The notes under the pieces are model-generated. The model made no database searches. It saw only the letters and a program-made list of their open reading frames with translations, and had not been told where the DNA came from. The position numbers were made by a program, and so were the translations under genes. 20,892 nucleotides of DNA from Planctomycetota bacterium (GTDB taxonomy: Bacteria; Planctomycetota; Planctomycetia; Isosphaerales; Isosphaeraceae), in NCBI GenBank assembly GCA_021777685.1, contig JAJYDH010000041.1:1-20892 (forward strand), written 5' to 3'. Positions 1-7,426 of this stretch are shown piece by piece. Each line of letters starts with the position of its first letter. Position 1 is the stretch's first letter.

Positions 1-43
1 GTAGTAAAGACAGAAGAACCTAGGGACAACGAGCAAGCATTTT

Positions 44-78
44 CTACCCGCTACCCGCTACCCGCTACCCGCTATCCG
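44..78. repeat. Tandem heptamer repeat, (CTACCCG)x5
   Basis: Five back-to-back copies of CTACCCG; the fifth has T for C (CTATCCG). The array lies just past the 3' end of the last gene of the cox operon, which stops at 89. I see no function. Such short arrays are candidate slipped-strand sites or remnants of intergenic repeats. The rest of bases 1-88 shows no gene. Confidence 0.9.
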
Positions 79-88
79 CTCCGGCAGT

Positions 89-334
89 TCACATCTCCGG
101 CAACGCCCCGCGTTTCACGGCCCGGACGACCATCAGCGTGCCGGTCCCGAGCAGGGTGAAGGGCATGGCGATCATCAGGATGATGCTCCAGGAATAGCCG
201 TTCGCCAGCCGCATGGCGTCGCCGTCCTGGTTGGCGACGGCCTCCTTGCAGTTCGGGCACGCCAGGGCATCGCCGGCCATTCCCAGGACGACCAGCAAGG
301 CCAGCCACGGCATCATCCGGCGGGTCGTTCGCAT
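89..334 (-). CDS. Small exported CPNC membrane protein, last gene of the cox operon
   Basis: An 81-residue protein of unknown function. Residues 1-25 form a signal peptide ending in ALA, followed at once by the thiol pair CPNCK. A second hydrophobic stretch at about 48-70 is a membrane anchor, and the tail is short and basic. If signal peptidase cuts after ALA, the mature protein begins at the first cysteine. The sequence before that cysteine is not a canonical lipobox, so a lipoprotein is less likely. The gene starts 31 bases after the SCO-DUF420 gene, with GGGAAAGG ahead of the ATG. A CxxC pair outside the membrane next to an SCO gene suggests copper or thiol handling for oxidase assembly. 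That role is inference from position and motif only. Confidence 0.75.
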   Translation of the reverse strand: MRTTRRMMPWLALLVVLGMAGDALACPNCKEAVANQDGDAMRLANGYSWSIILMIAMPFTLLGTGTLMVVRAVKRGALPEM

Positions 335-365
335 GATCGGGGCCTTTCCCGTCGGGACGCGAGGG

Positions 366-1526
366 TCAGGACGATGTCCCGACCGGCATCTGGTAGAGCA
401 TCCAGTAGATGACCACGCCCGTGATCGAGACGTAGAGCCAGATCGGGAACGTCACGCGGGCGATCGAGGCATGCCGATGGAAATCCTTGCGGATCGCCCG
501 GATCAGGGTCAGGGAGACCAGCGGGACGACGCCGAACGTCGCCAGGACGGTGTGCGAGAGCAGGATCGACCGGTAGACGACCTTCGGCCAGCCCTCGCCC
601 GGGAACTCGACGCTCCCGGCCTGGAAGTGGTAGATCAGGTAGCAGCCGAGGAACACCGACGAGACCACGACCGCCGAGATCATGCACGCCGCATGGCCCC
701 GGGCCCGTTTCGTCAGGATCAGGACCCAGCCGAGCATCAGCAGGAGGGCGCAGGTACCATTGAGGGTCGCGTTCACGGCCGGCAGTTTGCGGGCCCACGA
801 CGCCTTGCGCCGGGCCTTCGCGACCAGCTTCGCGACCGCCTTGGGGTCGTCCGAGTCGAAGTAGCCGGAGACCTTGTTCCCCCGGTCGACCAGCACGAGG
901 CGCGGGCTGTGGCGGACCGCCTCGACCTTCGCGTCGGCATCGGCCCCGGGGTCCTTCTCGATCGGCAGGTGGAATCGGTCGAGGATCAGGTCGACGACCT
1001 CGTCCTGCTTGCCGGTCAGGAACCACCAGCGGTCGGGATCGGCGCCCAGGCCGGCGGCGTAGCGGGCCAGCACGGCCGGGGTGTCGTAATCCGGGTCCAC
1101 GGAAATGCTCACCAGCCGGACCCCGGCGTCGCCGAGCGGGCCTTGCAGGTCCTTCTTCATCACCGACGAGATCCGCGGGCAGGACATCGGGCAGCGGGTG
1201 AAGACGAAGGCCGCGACCCAGACGTCGCCCGCGAGGTCGGCCTCGGTCACGGCGCGGCCGGAGCGCTCCGTCAGGCGAAACGAACCCAGTTCGTAGCCCA
1301 GGTCGCCCAGGTCCTGGCCGGCCCGCTTCGGCTCGGGCGGCGGCCCGTAGACCTGCCAGGCCGTCACCAGCCCGGCGGACAGGAGCACGACCCCCGCGAC
1401 GATCAAGATCCCCAGACGATAGGAGGCGTTCACGGCTTGGGCCAGTTCGTGGTTGGAGGCTCGGGCGGAGGAGTCGATGGGTCCGTTTTCAGCGGTCGGC
1501 GACGGCGGGCGACTCGAAGAAGCCAT
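366..1526 (-). CDS. SCO1/SenC copper chaperone fused to a DUF420 membrane domain
   Basis: A 386-residue two-domain protein. A membrane segment at about 38-58 anchors a periplasmic thioredoxin-like SCO domain (about 75-240) with the copper ligands C112 and C116 in CPMSCP and H206 in RHSPRLVLVD. SCO proteins deliver copper to the CuA site of oxidase subunit II. From about residue 249 to the end comes a four-helix membrane domain resembling DUF420/YozB, with conserved histidines in the helices (for example H278, H300 and H315). DUF420 proteins are usually separate small proteins encoded near caa3-type oxidase genes. The ATG lies inside the end of the subunit IV gene (38-base overlap). A GTG at residue 32 could be an alternative start but would sit close to the first helix. 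Confidence 0.9.
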   Translation of the reverse strand: MASSSRPPSPTAENGPIDSSARASNHELAQAVNASYRLGILIVAGVVLLSAGLVTAWQVYGPPPEPKRAGQDLGDLGYELGSFRLTERSGRAVTEADLAGDVWVAAFVFTRCPMSCPRISSVMKKDLQGPLGDAGVRLVSISVDPDYDTPAVLARYAAGLGADPDRWWFLTGKQDEVVDLILDRFHLPIEKDPGADADAKVEAVRHSPRLVLVDRGNKVSGYFDSDDPKAVAKLVAKARRKASWARKLPAVNATLNGTCALLLMLGWVLILTKRARGHAACMISAVVVSSVFLGCYLIYHFQAGSVEFPGEGWPKVVYRSILLSHTVLATFGVVPLVSLTLIRAIRKDFHRHASIARVTFPIWLYVSITGVVIYWMLYQMPVGTSS

Positions 1527-1842
1527 TCTCGTGGAAGGCCATGTCGGGGGCCAGGCCGGTCACGACGATCACGGCCAGCAGGCAGGCCGGCACCAGGAGC
1601 ATGTACACCCAGCGCCCCTCGAACTTCAGGTGCATGAAGAACCAGCCGACGAGGAACGCCTTCGTGATCGCCAGGACCATCAGCCCGCCCACCAGGGCGG
1701 CGAACGAGAGACGGCCCTCCAGGAACCGCGCGTAGGCGTATTCCAGGACGGTCAGGATCAGCAAGGTCCAGAAGACCTTCATGTAAGGGGCGTGCGACTC
1801 GACGAAGCGCTCTTGCTCGGCGGTCAGGTTGTGCTCGGCCAT
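1489..1842 (-). CDS. Cytochrome c oxidase subunit IV (small caa3-type subunit)
   Basis: A 117-residue protein with three membrane helices at about 22-40, 47-68 and 79-97. It has the WFFMHLKFE segment typical of the bacterial COX4 family, which stabilises subunits I-III without binding cofactors. I chose the ATG at 1842, which has GAGG about 8-12 bases upstream. The frame stays open further upstream, but that part translates an AT-rich spacer and looks non-coding. It follows coxC after an unusually long 112-base spacer and overlaps the SCO-DUF420 gene by 38 bases, so the two are probably translationally coupled. The identification rests on size, topology, the FMHLK motif and operon position. 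Confidence 0.85.
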   Translation of the reverse strand: MAEHNLTAEQERFVESHAPYMKVFWTLLILTVLEYAYARFLEGRLSFAALVGGLMVLAITKAFLVGWFFMHLKFEGRWVYMLLVPACLLAVIVVTGLAPDMAFHENGFFESPAVADR

Positions 1843-1883
1843 CGGCGGGACCTCATTCGCTTTCCGAAACGTCTTTGCACCCC

Positions 1884-1921
1884 GATCTCGGATCTGAGAT
1901 CGCAAATTTGAAATCTCAAAT
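1884..1921 (-). repeat. Two adjacent small hairpins in the coxC-subunit IV spacer
   Basis: The 112-base spacer 1843-1954 is AT-rich compared with its surroundings. It contains two perfect dyads: GATCTC at 1884-1889 pairs with GAGATC at 1896-1901 (6-base loop), and ATTTGA at 1906-1911 pairs with TCAAAT at 1916-1921 (4-base loop). In the operon transcript they would form two consecutive stem-loops between coxC and the subunit IV gene. Neither is followed by a T-run in the direction of transcription. An RNA processing or stability element, or a degenerate repeat, is more likely than a strong terminator. Confidence 0.5.
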
Positions 1922-1954
1922 CGGACTTGAGCCGGCCATTCGTCGGACTTCAAA

Positions 1955-2707
1955 TCAGATCAGGTAGACGACCGTGAACAGGATGATCCAGACGAGGTCG
2001 ACGAAGTGCCAGTAAAGGCCGACGATCTCGACCGAGTTGTAGTTGGTCGAGGAATAGGCCCCGAACCACGACCGGATCGCCAGGAGGCTCATCGCGATCA
2101 CGCCGCCGGCGACGTGCGCCCCGTGGAACCCGGTCATCGTGAAGAAGCACGAGGCGAACAGGCTGACGTCCGGCGTGAAGTGGCCGCTGGCGCTCACGCC
2201 GATCGGGTAATGATGGACGAACATCAACTGGCGGTATTCGAAGACCTGCACGCCCAGGAAGACCGCGCCGATCAGGGCCGTCGCCGTGGTGTAGAGGGCC
2301 CCCTTGCGCTTCTGGTCGCGCTGGAAGGCGCTCAGGCCGAGGACCATCGTCACCGACGAGCAGATCAGGATGAAGGTGTTGACCGCCGTGAGGTCGATGC
2401 TCAGGGGGTTGGTCGAGTCGTCGTAGGGCTTGGGCCAGGCGTAGGTCTTCAGCCCCTCGGGTTTCGTGGGGAGGACGTAGGTGAGGTCGGTCGCCGGCGG
2501 GTAGAGGTTGCTGTAGCCGGTCGGCGGGCTCCCGGCCCGGAGGACGATGTACGTCCCGATCAGGCCGGTGAAGAACATGATCTCGGTCGCCAGGAAGAGC
2601 CAGATCGCGACCTTGCCGGGGGTCAGGGGCGGGGCCTGGACCGTCGGCCTCGCCATCGAGCCGTGGGCGGTCGTCGGGTGGGCCGGGAACGTGGCGGCAT
2701 CGGCCAT
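1955..2707 (-). CDS. coxC: Cytochrome c oxidase subunit III
   Basis: A 250-residue integral membrane subunit of the aa3-type oxidase. Five helices are visible at about 33-56, 109-129, 137-158, 179-211 and 230-250, as in the short bacterial caa3 subunit III without the first two helices of the mitochondrial form. Diagnostic segments are WLFLATEIMFFTGL, GFHGAHV and VEIVGLYWHFVDLVWI. About 50 mostly polar residues lie between the first and second helices, longer than I would expect. The ATG at 2707 has no clear Shine-Dalgarno sequence. It sits 43 bases after ctaB, so expression probably depends on the operon transcript. Confidence 0.95.
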   Translation of the reverse strand: MADAATFPAHPTTAHGSMARPTVQAPPLTPGKVAIWLFLATEIMFFTGLIGTYIVLRAGSPPTGYSNLYPPATDLTYVLPTKPEGLKTYAWPKPYDDSTNPLSIDLTAVNTFILICSSVTMVLGLSAFQRDQKRKGALYTTATALIGAVFLGVQVFEYRQLMFVHHYPIGVSASGHFTPDVSLFASCFFTMTGFHGAHVAGGVIAMSLLAIRSWFGAYSSTNYNSVEIVGLYWHFVDLVWIILFTVVYLI

Positions 2708-2750
2708 TGAGGGGCACCATGAGGGGAAAAAGTCGTCGACGGCGTCCCGT

Positions 2751-3686
2751 TCAGCTCGCCGGGTTCAAGAGCAACAAAAGGAGGATCAGCGGCAGGTAGA
2801 GGAACGAGGCCCGCAGGAGCCGGCGGGCCGTCCGGTCGTTCGTGTCGAGGCAGAACCGGACGGAGTGATAAAGGTAATACGCCCCCAGCGCGAACGCCCC
2901 GGCGAAGTACCACCGCCCCCCCAGGCCGATCAGCGAGGGGATCAGGCCGGCAGGGAGCAGTTCCAGGGCGTGCCACATCGCCTGCCGGCCGGTCATGGAG
3001 CCGTCAGGGTCGACGTTCGGGAGCATCTTGAGCCCCCCTCGGGCGTAGTCGTCTCGGTAGATCCAGGCGATCGCCAGGAAGTGCGGGAACTGCCAGAGGA
3101 AGACGATCAGGAACAGGGCCCAGGGCTCGATGCCGAGCCGCCCCGTCGAGGCCGCCCAGCCGATCACCGGCGGCAAGGCGCCGGGGATCGCGCCGACGGC
3201 CGTGTTCAGGGTCGTGATCGCCTTGAGAGGGGTGTAGACGGCGACGTACAGGATGAACGTGGTCGCCGCGACGGCCGCCGCCAGGGCGTTGACGCCCTCG
3301 AAGAGGATCGCCAGCCCGGCGACGCCGAGCGTCGTGCCGAACGCGACGGCCTCGGCCGTCGAGAGCTTGCCGGAGGGCAAGGGGCGGCTCGCGGTCCGCT
3401 TCATCCGGGCGTCGCGGTCGCGCTCCAGGATCATGTTCCAGGCGCTCGCCCCGCCGGCGACGAGCCCCGTCCCGATCAGGGTCAGGAGCAGCTTGACCGG
3501 CGCGATCGCGCCCGGGGCGCCGAGCACGAAGCCGACGGCGACCGTCACCAGGACCATCACCGCGATCCGGGGCTTGGTCAGGGCGACGAAGGCCGCCAGC
3601 CGCGCCCGGAGGTCGAGGTCGACCAGGGTCGGCTCGGGACGGGCCTCGATCAGCACCGGGGACGCGAGCATTTCCGCCGTCTTCAC
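2751..3686 (-). CDS. ctaB: Protoheme IX farnesyltransferase (heme O synthase)
   Basis: A 311-residue UbiA-family prenyltransferase that adds a farnesyl group to protoheme IX to make heme O, the substrate of the CtaA enzyme encoded just upstream. The first prenyl-diphosphate/Mg motif is N84-x3-E88-x3-D92 followed by ARMKRTASRPLPSG; Glu stands where Asp is common. The second motif is around IYRDDYARGGLKMLP (about 209-223). Several hydrophobic helices and the YTPLK segment at about 151 also fit. The start is a GTG at 3686 overlapping the ctaA stop as GTGA, which implies translational coupling. An ATG five codons later is the alternative start. Confidence 0.96.
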   Translation of the reverse strand: MKTAEMLASPVLIEARPEPTLVDLDLRARLAAFVALTKPRIAVMVLVTVAVGFVLGAPGAIAPVKLLLTLIGTGLVAGGASAWNMILERDRDARMKRTASRPLPSGKLSTAEAVAFGTTLGVAGLAILFEGVNALAAAVAATTFILYVAVYTPLKAITTLNTAVGAIPGALPPVIGWAASTGRLGIEPWALFLIVFLWQFPHFLAIAWIYRDDYARGGLKMLPNVDPDGSMTGRQAMWHALELLPAGLIPSLIGLGGRWYFAGAFALGAYYLYHSVRFCLDTNDRTARRLLRASFLYLPLILLLLLLNPAS

Positions 3687-4672
3687 GCGACTGCCTCCAG
3701 GTCCCGCGCCCCGAGCCCGGCCGATCCGGGCCGATCCGCCGTTCCGGCCAACTGTCCGAACGCCCGCAAGGTCAGCACCACCGCCGAGGCCAGCAAGAGC
3801 CCGGCGTTCGCCTGATGGCCCGTGCGGACCAGCGCGGCCAGCAACGTGACCGGCCGGGCGACACCATCATACGGCCTGAGCAGCCACCATGCACCGATCC
3901 CGAGCGCGATTTGCAGGATCAGCAGCAATCCCATCGCCCGCGCCGCCGGCAACAGCTCCGGGACGTCCGCCTTATGGCGCTCGACCCGGATCACCACCGC
4001 CGAGAGGTGGCCGAAGACCAGGAACGCGAGGATCGAATGCACGACGAGGGCGTGGAAGTCGCCGTAGTGGCGGAGCCAGGCCCCGAGCACCACCTGCGCG
4101 TAGACGAGGAACAGCCCCGAGGCCGACAAACTCCGATATTTCCTCACGTCGGCCGCCGGACGGGCCTTGGCGAACCACCCCCGGCCGGTCAGCACGCACA
4201 GGGCGACCATGAAGCCGAAGAACGCCTGAGCCGTGACCCCGTGGATCGCGGCGAGCATCGTGGAATTGAGCCGGACCCGGTAGCCGCCCAGGACCCCCTG
4301 GCCGATCACGGCGACCAGCGCCAGGACTCCCAGCCACTTCATCCACCTTCGCCGGTCGAACGCCAGGAAGTCGACCATCAGCAGGATCGTGAACAGCCCG
4401 ACGGCCGCGCCGTAGAGCCGGTGGGTGTGCTCTCCGAAGACGCCCCAGGGGGCCTGGAAGAAATTGTAGAGGAACATGTTCGCGCCGAACGTCTGAGGCC
4501 AGTCCGGCACGGCCATGCCGACCTTGTACGTCGTCACCAGGCCGCCGACGAACAGCAGGGGCCAGGTGAAGACGGCGGCCAGGATCGCGACCCGGTGCGG
4601 GCCCGGGCGGTAGCCTCGGGCCGGCTCGAAATCGGCGTCCGGGTTCGTCTTGCTGTCGGGGAGGGTGTTCAT
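3683..4672 (-). CDS. ctaA: Heme A synthase (COX15/CtaA)
   Basis: A 329-residue membrane enzyme that oxidises the C8 methyl group of heme O to formyl, giving heme A for subunit I. It has about eight helices in two four-helix halves, each with a conserved histidine pair: E81/H84 in GEHTHRLYG and H144 in IHGVTAQAFFG for the first half, and H212 in VHSILAF and H286 in TGHQANAG for the second. The first extracellular loop lacks the cysteine pair found in Bacillus-type CtaA, so this is a Cys-less form. The ATG at 4672 has AAGGA about 5 bases upstream. It follows coxA after 25 bases and overlaps ctaB by 4 bases. Confidence 0.96.
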   Translation of the reverse strand: MNTLPDSKTNPDADFEPARGYRPGPHRVAILAAVFTWPLLFVGGLVTTYKVGMAVPDWPQTFGANMFLYNFFQAPWGVFGEHTHRLYGAAVGLFTILLMVDFLAFDRRRWMKWLGVLALVAVIGQGVLGGYRVRLNSTMLAAIHGVTAQAFFGFMVALCVLTGRGWFAKARPAADVRKYRSLSASGLFLVYAQVVLGAWLRHYGDFHALVVHSILAFLVFGHLSAVVIRVERHKADVPELLPAARAMGLLLILQIALGIGAWWLLRPYDGVARPVTLLAALVRTGHQANAGLLLASAVVLTLRAFGQLAGTADRPGSAGLGARDLEAVA

Positions 4673-4697
4673 CGGGTCCTTCGAGGCAAGGCCATCG

Positions 4698-6536
4698 TCA
4701 GGCCATGATCGGGTCCATCGGCCCGGCGATCGGCGGCCGGGGCTCGGTCTGGGGCAGGAAGTCGCCCACCACGCCGGGGACGCTGAATTCGTAGGCCGGG
4801 TGGTAGACGGTCGGGATCGTCTGGAAGTTGTAATAGGGGGGCGGCGAGGTCGTGCCCCATTCGAGCGTGTTCGCCTTCCAGGGATTGTCGGCGGCCTTCG
4901 GGCCGAGGACCAGGCTATAAAGGAAATTGGCCGCGAAGAGGATCTGCGTCAGGCCCAGCCCGAACGCGCTGAGCGTCATGAACTGATTCATCCCCACGAC
5001 GCCCGGGCCGTTGAGCAGCGGGTAGATCGTCGGGTCGGCCGTCCTCCGGAGCATCCCGTGGAGGCCGACGATGTGCATCAGGAAGAACGTGCCGTTGAAC
5101 GTCAAGAACGTCAGCGCGAAGTGGACCTTGCCCAGCCGCTCGTCCATCATCCGGCCGAACATCTTGGGGAACCAGTAGTAGATCGCCGCGAAGATCGCGA
5201 ACGTGCTGCCGCCGAAGAGGACGTAATGGATGTGGGCGACGATGAAATAGGTGTCGTGGACGTGCATGTCGACCGGCGTGGCCGCGAGAAAGATCCCCGA
5301 CAGCCCGCCGATGATGAACATCGAGACGAACCCCATCGCGTTGAGCATCGCCGAGGTGAACTGGATCCTCCCGCCCCACATCGTCCCCAGCCAGTTGAAC
5401 ACCTTGATGGCCGAGGGCAGGGCGATCAGCATCGTCGAGAGCATGAACGTCGCCCCGAGCGCGGGGTTCATGCCCGACTGGAACATGTGGTGGCCCCAGA
5501 CGATGAACCCCAGCCCGGCGATGGCCCCGATCGCGATCACCATCGGCTTGTAGCCGAACAGCGGCTTCCGCGAGAAGGTCGAGATGATGTCGGACATCAT
5601 CCCCATCGCCGGCAGGATCATGATGTAGACGGCCGGGTGCGAGTAGAACCAGAACAGGTGCTGCCAGAGCAGCGGCTGGCCGCCGCCGATGGCCGCCGGG
5701 CCGTTGGCGACCGACAGCCCGGCCGGGGTGAAGAAGTTGGTCCCCGCCGTCCGGTCGAGCAGTTGCATGACCAGCGCCGAGGTCAGGACCGGCAGGGCGA
5801 ACGCCTGGAGGATCGAGGTGATGAACATCCCCCAGACGGTCATCGGCAGCCGGAACATCTTCATCCCGGGAGCCCGGAGCATCAGGATCGTCGTCAGGTA
5901 GTTGATCGATCCCAGGAGCGACGAGACGCCCGCGAACAGCACGCCGATCAGCCACCAGGTCTGCCCGTTGAACGACCCGGGGGTCGACCAGGGGGAGTTG
6001 GCCAGCGTCGGGTAGCTCGTCCACCCGGCCTCGGCCGTCCCCCCTTCGACGATGAACGAGTTCAGCATCGCCACGAAGGCGAAGGGCATGCACCAGTAGG
6101 AGATCATGTTGAGCCGGGGGAACGCCATGTCGCGGGCCCCGATCATCAGCGGGATCGTGAAGTTGCCGAAGGCCCCGGCCAGGATCGGGATGACCACGAG
6201 GAAGATCATCACCGACCCGTGCATCGTGAACAGCTTGTTGTAGAACTCCGGCGGCATCCGGTAGCCCTGCGAGGACCAGAGCGCCTTGCTGAGCACCGGC
6301 ATCGGCGACCAGGGCCAGGCGAGCTGCCAGCGGATCGCCATGGCCATCAGGCCGCCGACCACGAAGAAGATCAGGCCGGAGAACAGGAACTGGATCGCGA
6401 TGATCTTGTGGTCGGTCGAGAAGACGTAGCGGAACAGCGGGTTCCAGGGCCGGGGGTGGATGTGGTCGTGCCCATGCCCGTGATGAGCGGCCTCGGTGCC
6501 CGATGTGTGGCCGGCGTCGGCGTGTTCGTGGCTCAT
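4698..6536 (-). CDS. coxA: Cytochrome c oxidase subunit I, A2 (YS-motif) type
   Basis: The 612-residue catalytic subunit that binds heme a, heme a3 and CuB, reduces oxygen to water and pumps protons. Visible ligands are H106 (low-spin heme), H300, H349 and H350 (CuB), Y304 (the cross-linked tyrosine), H435 (heme a3) and H437 (low-spin heme), the last two in VHDTYFIVAHIHYVLFGG. Helix VI reads FWFYSHPAVY: Tyr298-Ser299 replaces the glutamate of mitochondrial-type enzymes, which defines the A2 subfamily seen in Rhodothermus and Thermus caa3 oxidases. The N-terminus is rich in His (residues 3-27), an unusual stretch that could bind metal. The start lies 7 bases after the coxB stop, suggesting coupled translation. 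Confidence 0.98.
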   Translation of the reverse strand: MSHEHADAGHTSGTEAAHHGHGHDHIHPRPWNPLFRYVFSTDHKIIAIQFLFSGLIFFVVGGLMAMAIRWQLAWPWSPMPVLSKALWSSQGYRMPPEFYNKLFTMHGSVMIFLVVIPILAGAFGNFTIPLMIGARDMAFPRLNMISYWCMPFAFVAMLNSFIVEGGTAEAGWTSYPTLANSPWSTPGSFNGQTWWLIGVLFAGVSSLLGSINYLTTILMLRAPGMKMFRLPMTVWGMFITSILQAFALPVLTSALVMQLLDRTAGTNFFTPAGLSVANGPAAIGGGQPLLWQHLFWFYSHPAVYIMILPAMGMMSDIISTFSRKPLFGYKPMVIAIGAIAGLGFIVWGHHMFQSGMNPALGATFMLSTMLIALPSAIKVFNWLGTMWGGRIQFTSAMLNAMGFVSMFIIGGLSGIFLAATPVDMHVHDTYFIVAHIHYVLFGGSTFAIFAAIYYWFPKMFGRMMDERLGKVHFALTFLTFNGTFFLMHIVGLHGMLRRTADPTIYPLLNGPGVVGMNQFMTLSAFGLGLTQILFAANFLYSLVLGPKAADNPWKANTLEWGTTSPPPYYNFQTIPTVYHPAYEFSVPGVVGDFLPQTEPRPPIAGPMDPIMA

Positions 6537-6543
6537 CGTCGGC

Positions 6544-7359
6544 TCATTTCCCCTCGGGGGCGTCGGCCACGGCGACCTGATCGCGGGCCTGCTCTCGGGC
6601 GGTCGTCTTCATCCAGTCGTCGAACTCGGCCTGGGTCTCGTGGACGAACACGTTCCCGCGCATCTTGTAGTGGCCCCACCCGCAAAGCTCGGCGCAGGCC
6701 AGGTCGTAATGCCCCGCCTGGTCGGCGTCGAACCAGACCGGGATCTTCAGGCCGGGGACCGCGTCCTGCTTGACCCGGAGCTGCGGCAGGAAGAACGAGT
6801 GCAGCACGTCCTTGGCCTGGAGGTGGATCAGCGTCTTCTGGCCCTTGACGAAGTGCAGGTCGTTGACCGTGTAGACGTCGTCGGCCGTCCGGAGCTTCTT
6901 GTCGGGGCCTGGGTAGCGGATGACCCACTGGAATTGCCGGCCCGTCACCTCGGCCAGGGGCGCGACGTTGGGCTGAGAACTCTTGAACTTGACGCTCGCC
7001 CAGGTCCCGAACTGGTAGACCGTGATGAACACCAGCGCGATGGCCGGGATGATCGTCCAGATCAGCTCGAGCCGCTGGCTCCCGTGGAAGTAGACCGCGA
7101 CCCGGCCGGGGGCGTCGGCGAACTTCCAGGCCGCCCAGGCCAGGGCGACCTGGGTGCCGATGAACACGACGCCGGTGATCCAGAGGATGATGACGTAGAG
7201 TGCGTCGATCTCCTTGCCGATCGACGAGGCCGAGTGGAGGTGGCTGACCTTCGGGTCGGGCCCCGCCGGGAGCCACCATTCGGGGTCGAACGGGGCGTAG
7301 GCGAAGCACGCCACGCAGGCGAGCCCGACCACACCGAAGAAGACGCTCCAGTATCGCAC
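6544..7359 (-). CDS. coxB: Cytochrome c oxidase subunit II with CuA site
   Basis: A 271-residue subunit that receives electrons from cytochrome c through the binuclear CuA centre. An N-terminal hydrophobic segment (about 4-22) may be a signal or anchor. Two helices follow at about 55-77 and 99-117, then a periplasmic cupredoxin domain. The CuA ligands are complete: H187 in VLHSFFLPQ, and C222, E224, C226, H230 and M233 in CAELCGWGHYKM. No cytochrome c domain is fused at the C-terminus, unlike true caa3 subunit II, so a separate cytochrome must donate electrons; the diheme lipoprotein upstream is the obvious candidate. The start is GTG at 7359, with GGGAG about 6 bases upstream. Confidence 0.97.
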   Translation of the reverse strand: MRYWSVFFGVVGLACVACFAYAPFDPEWWLPAGPDPKVSHLHSASSIGKEIDALYVIILWITGVVFIGTQVALAWAAWKFADAPGRVAVYFHGSQRLELIWTIIPAIALVFITVYQFGTWASVKFKSSQPNVAPLAEVTGRQFQWVIRYPGPDKKLRTADDVYTVNDLHFVKGQKTLIHLQAKDVLHSFFLPQLRVKQDAVPGLKIPVWFDADQAGHYDLACAELCGWGHYKMRGNVFVHETQAEFDDWMKTTAREQARDQVAVADAPEGK

Positions 7360-7426
7360 GATTGACTCCCTCGCCGGGCCGGCTTCGCTCTCGGAAGCGG
7401 CCCGACCTCGCTGATTGTCGCCTCGA

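Noticed and set aside
44..78. Heptamer array as a CRISPR array or replication iteron
   Set aside because: There are no spacers between the repeats, the units are only 7 bases, and no cas, rep or dnaA genes or DnaA boxes are near.
4650..6773. Very long open frame on the plus strand opposite coxA and coxB
   Set aside because: It is antisense to genes with complete catalytic motifs. Its translation is low-complexity Arg/Asp/Pro/Gly-rich sequence, typical of shadow frames in GC-rich DNA.
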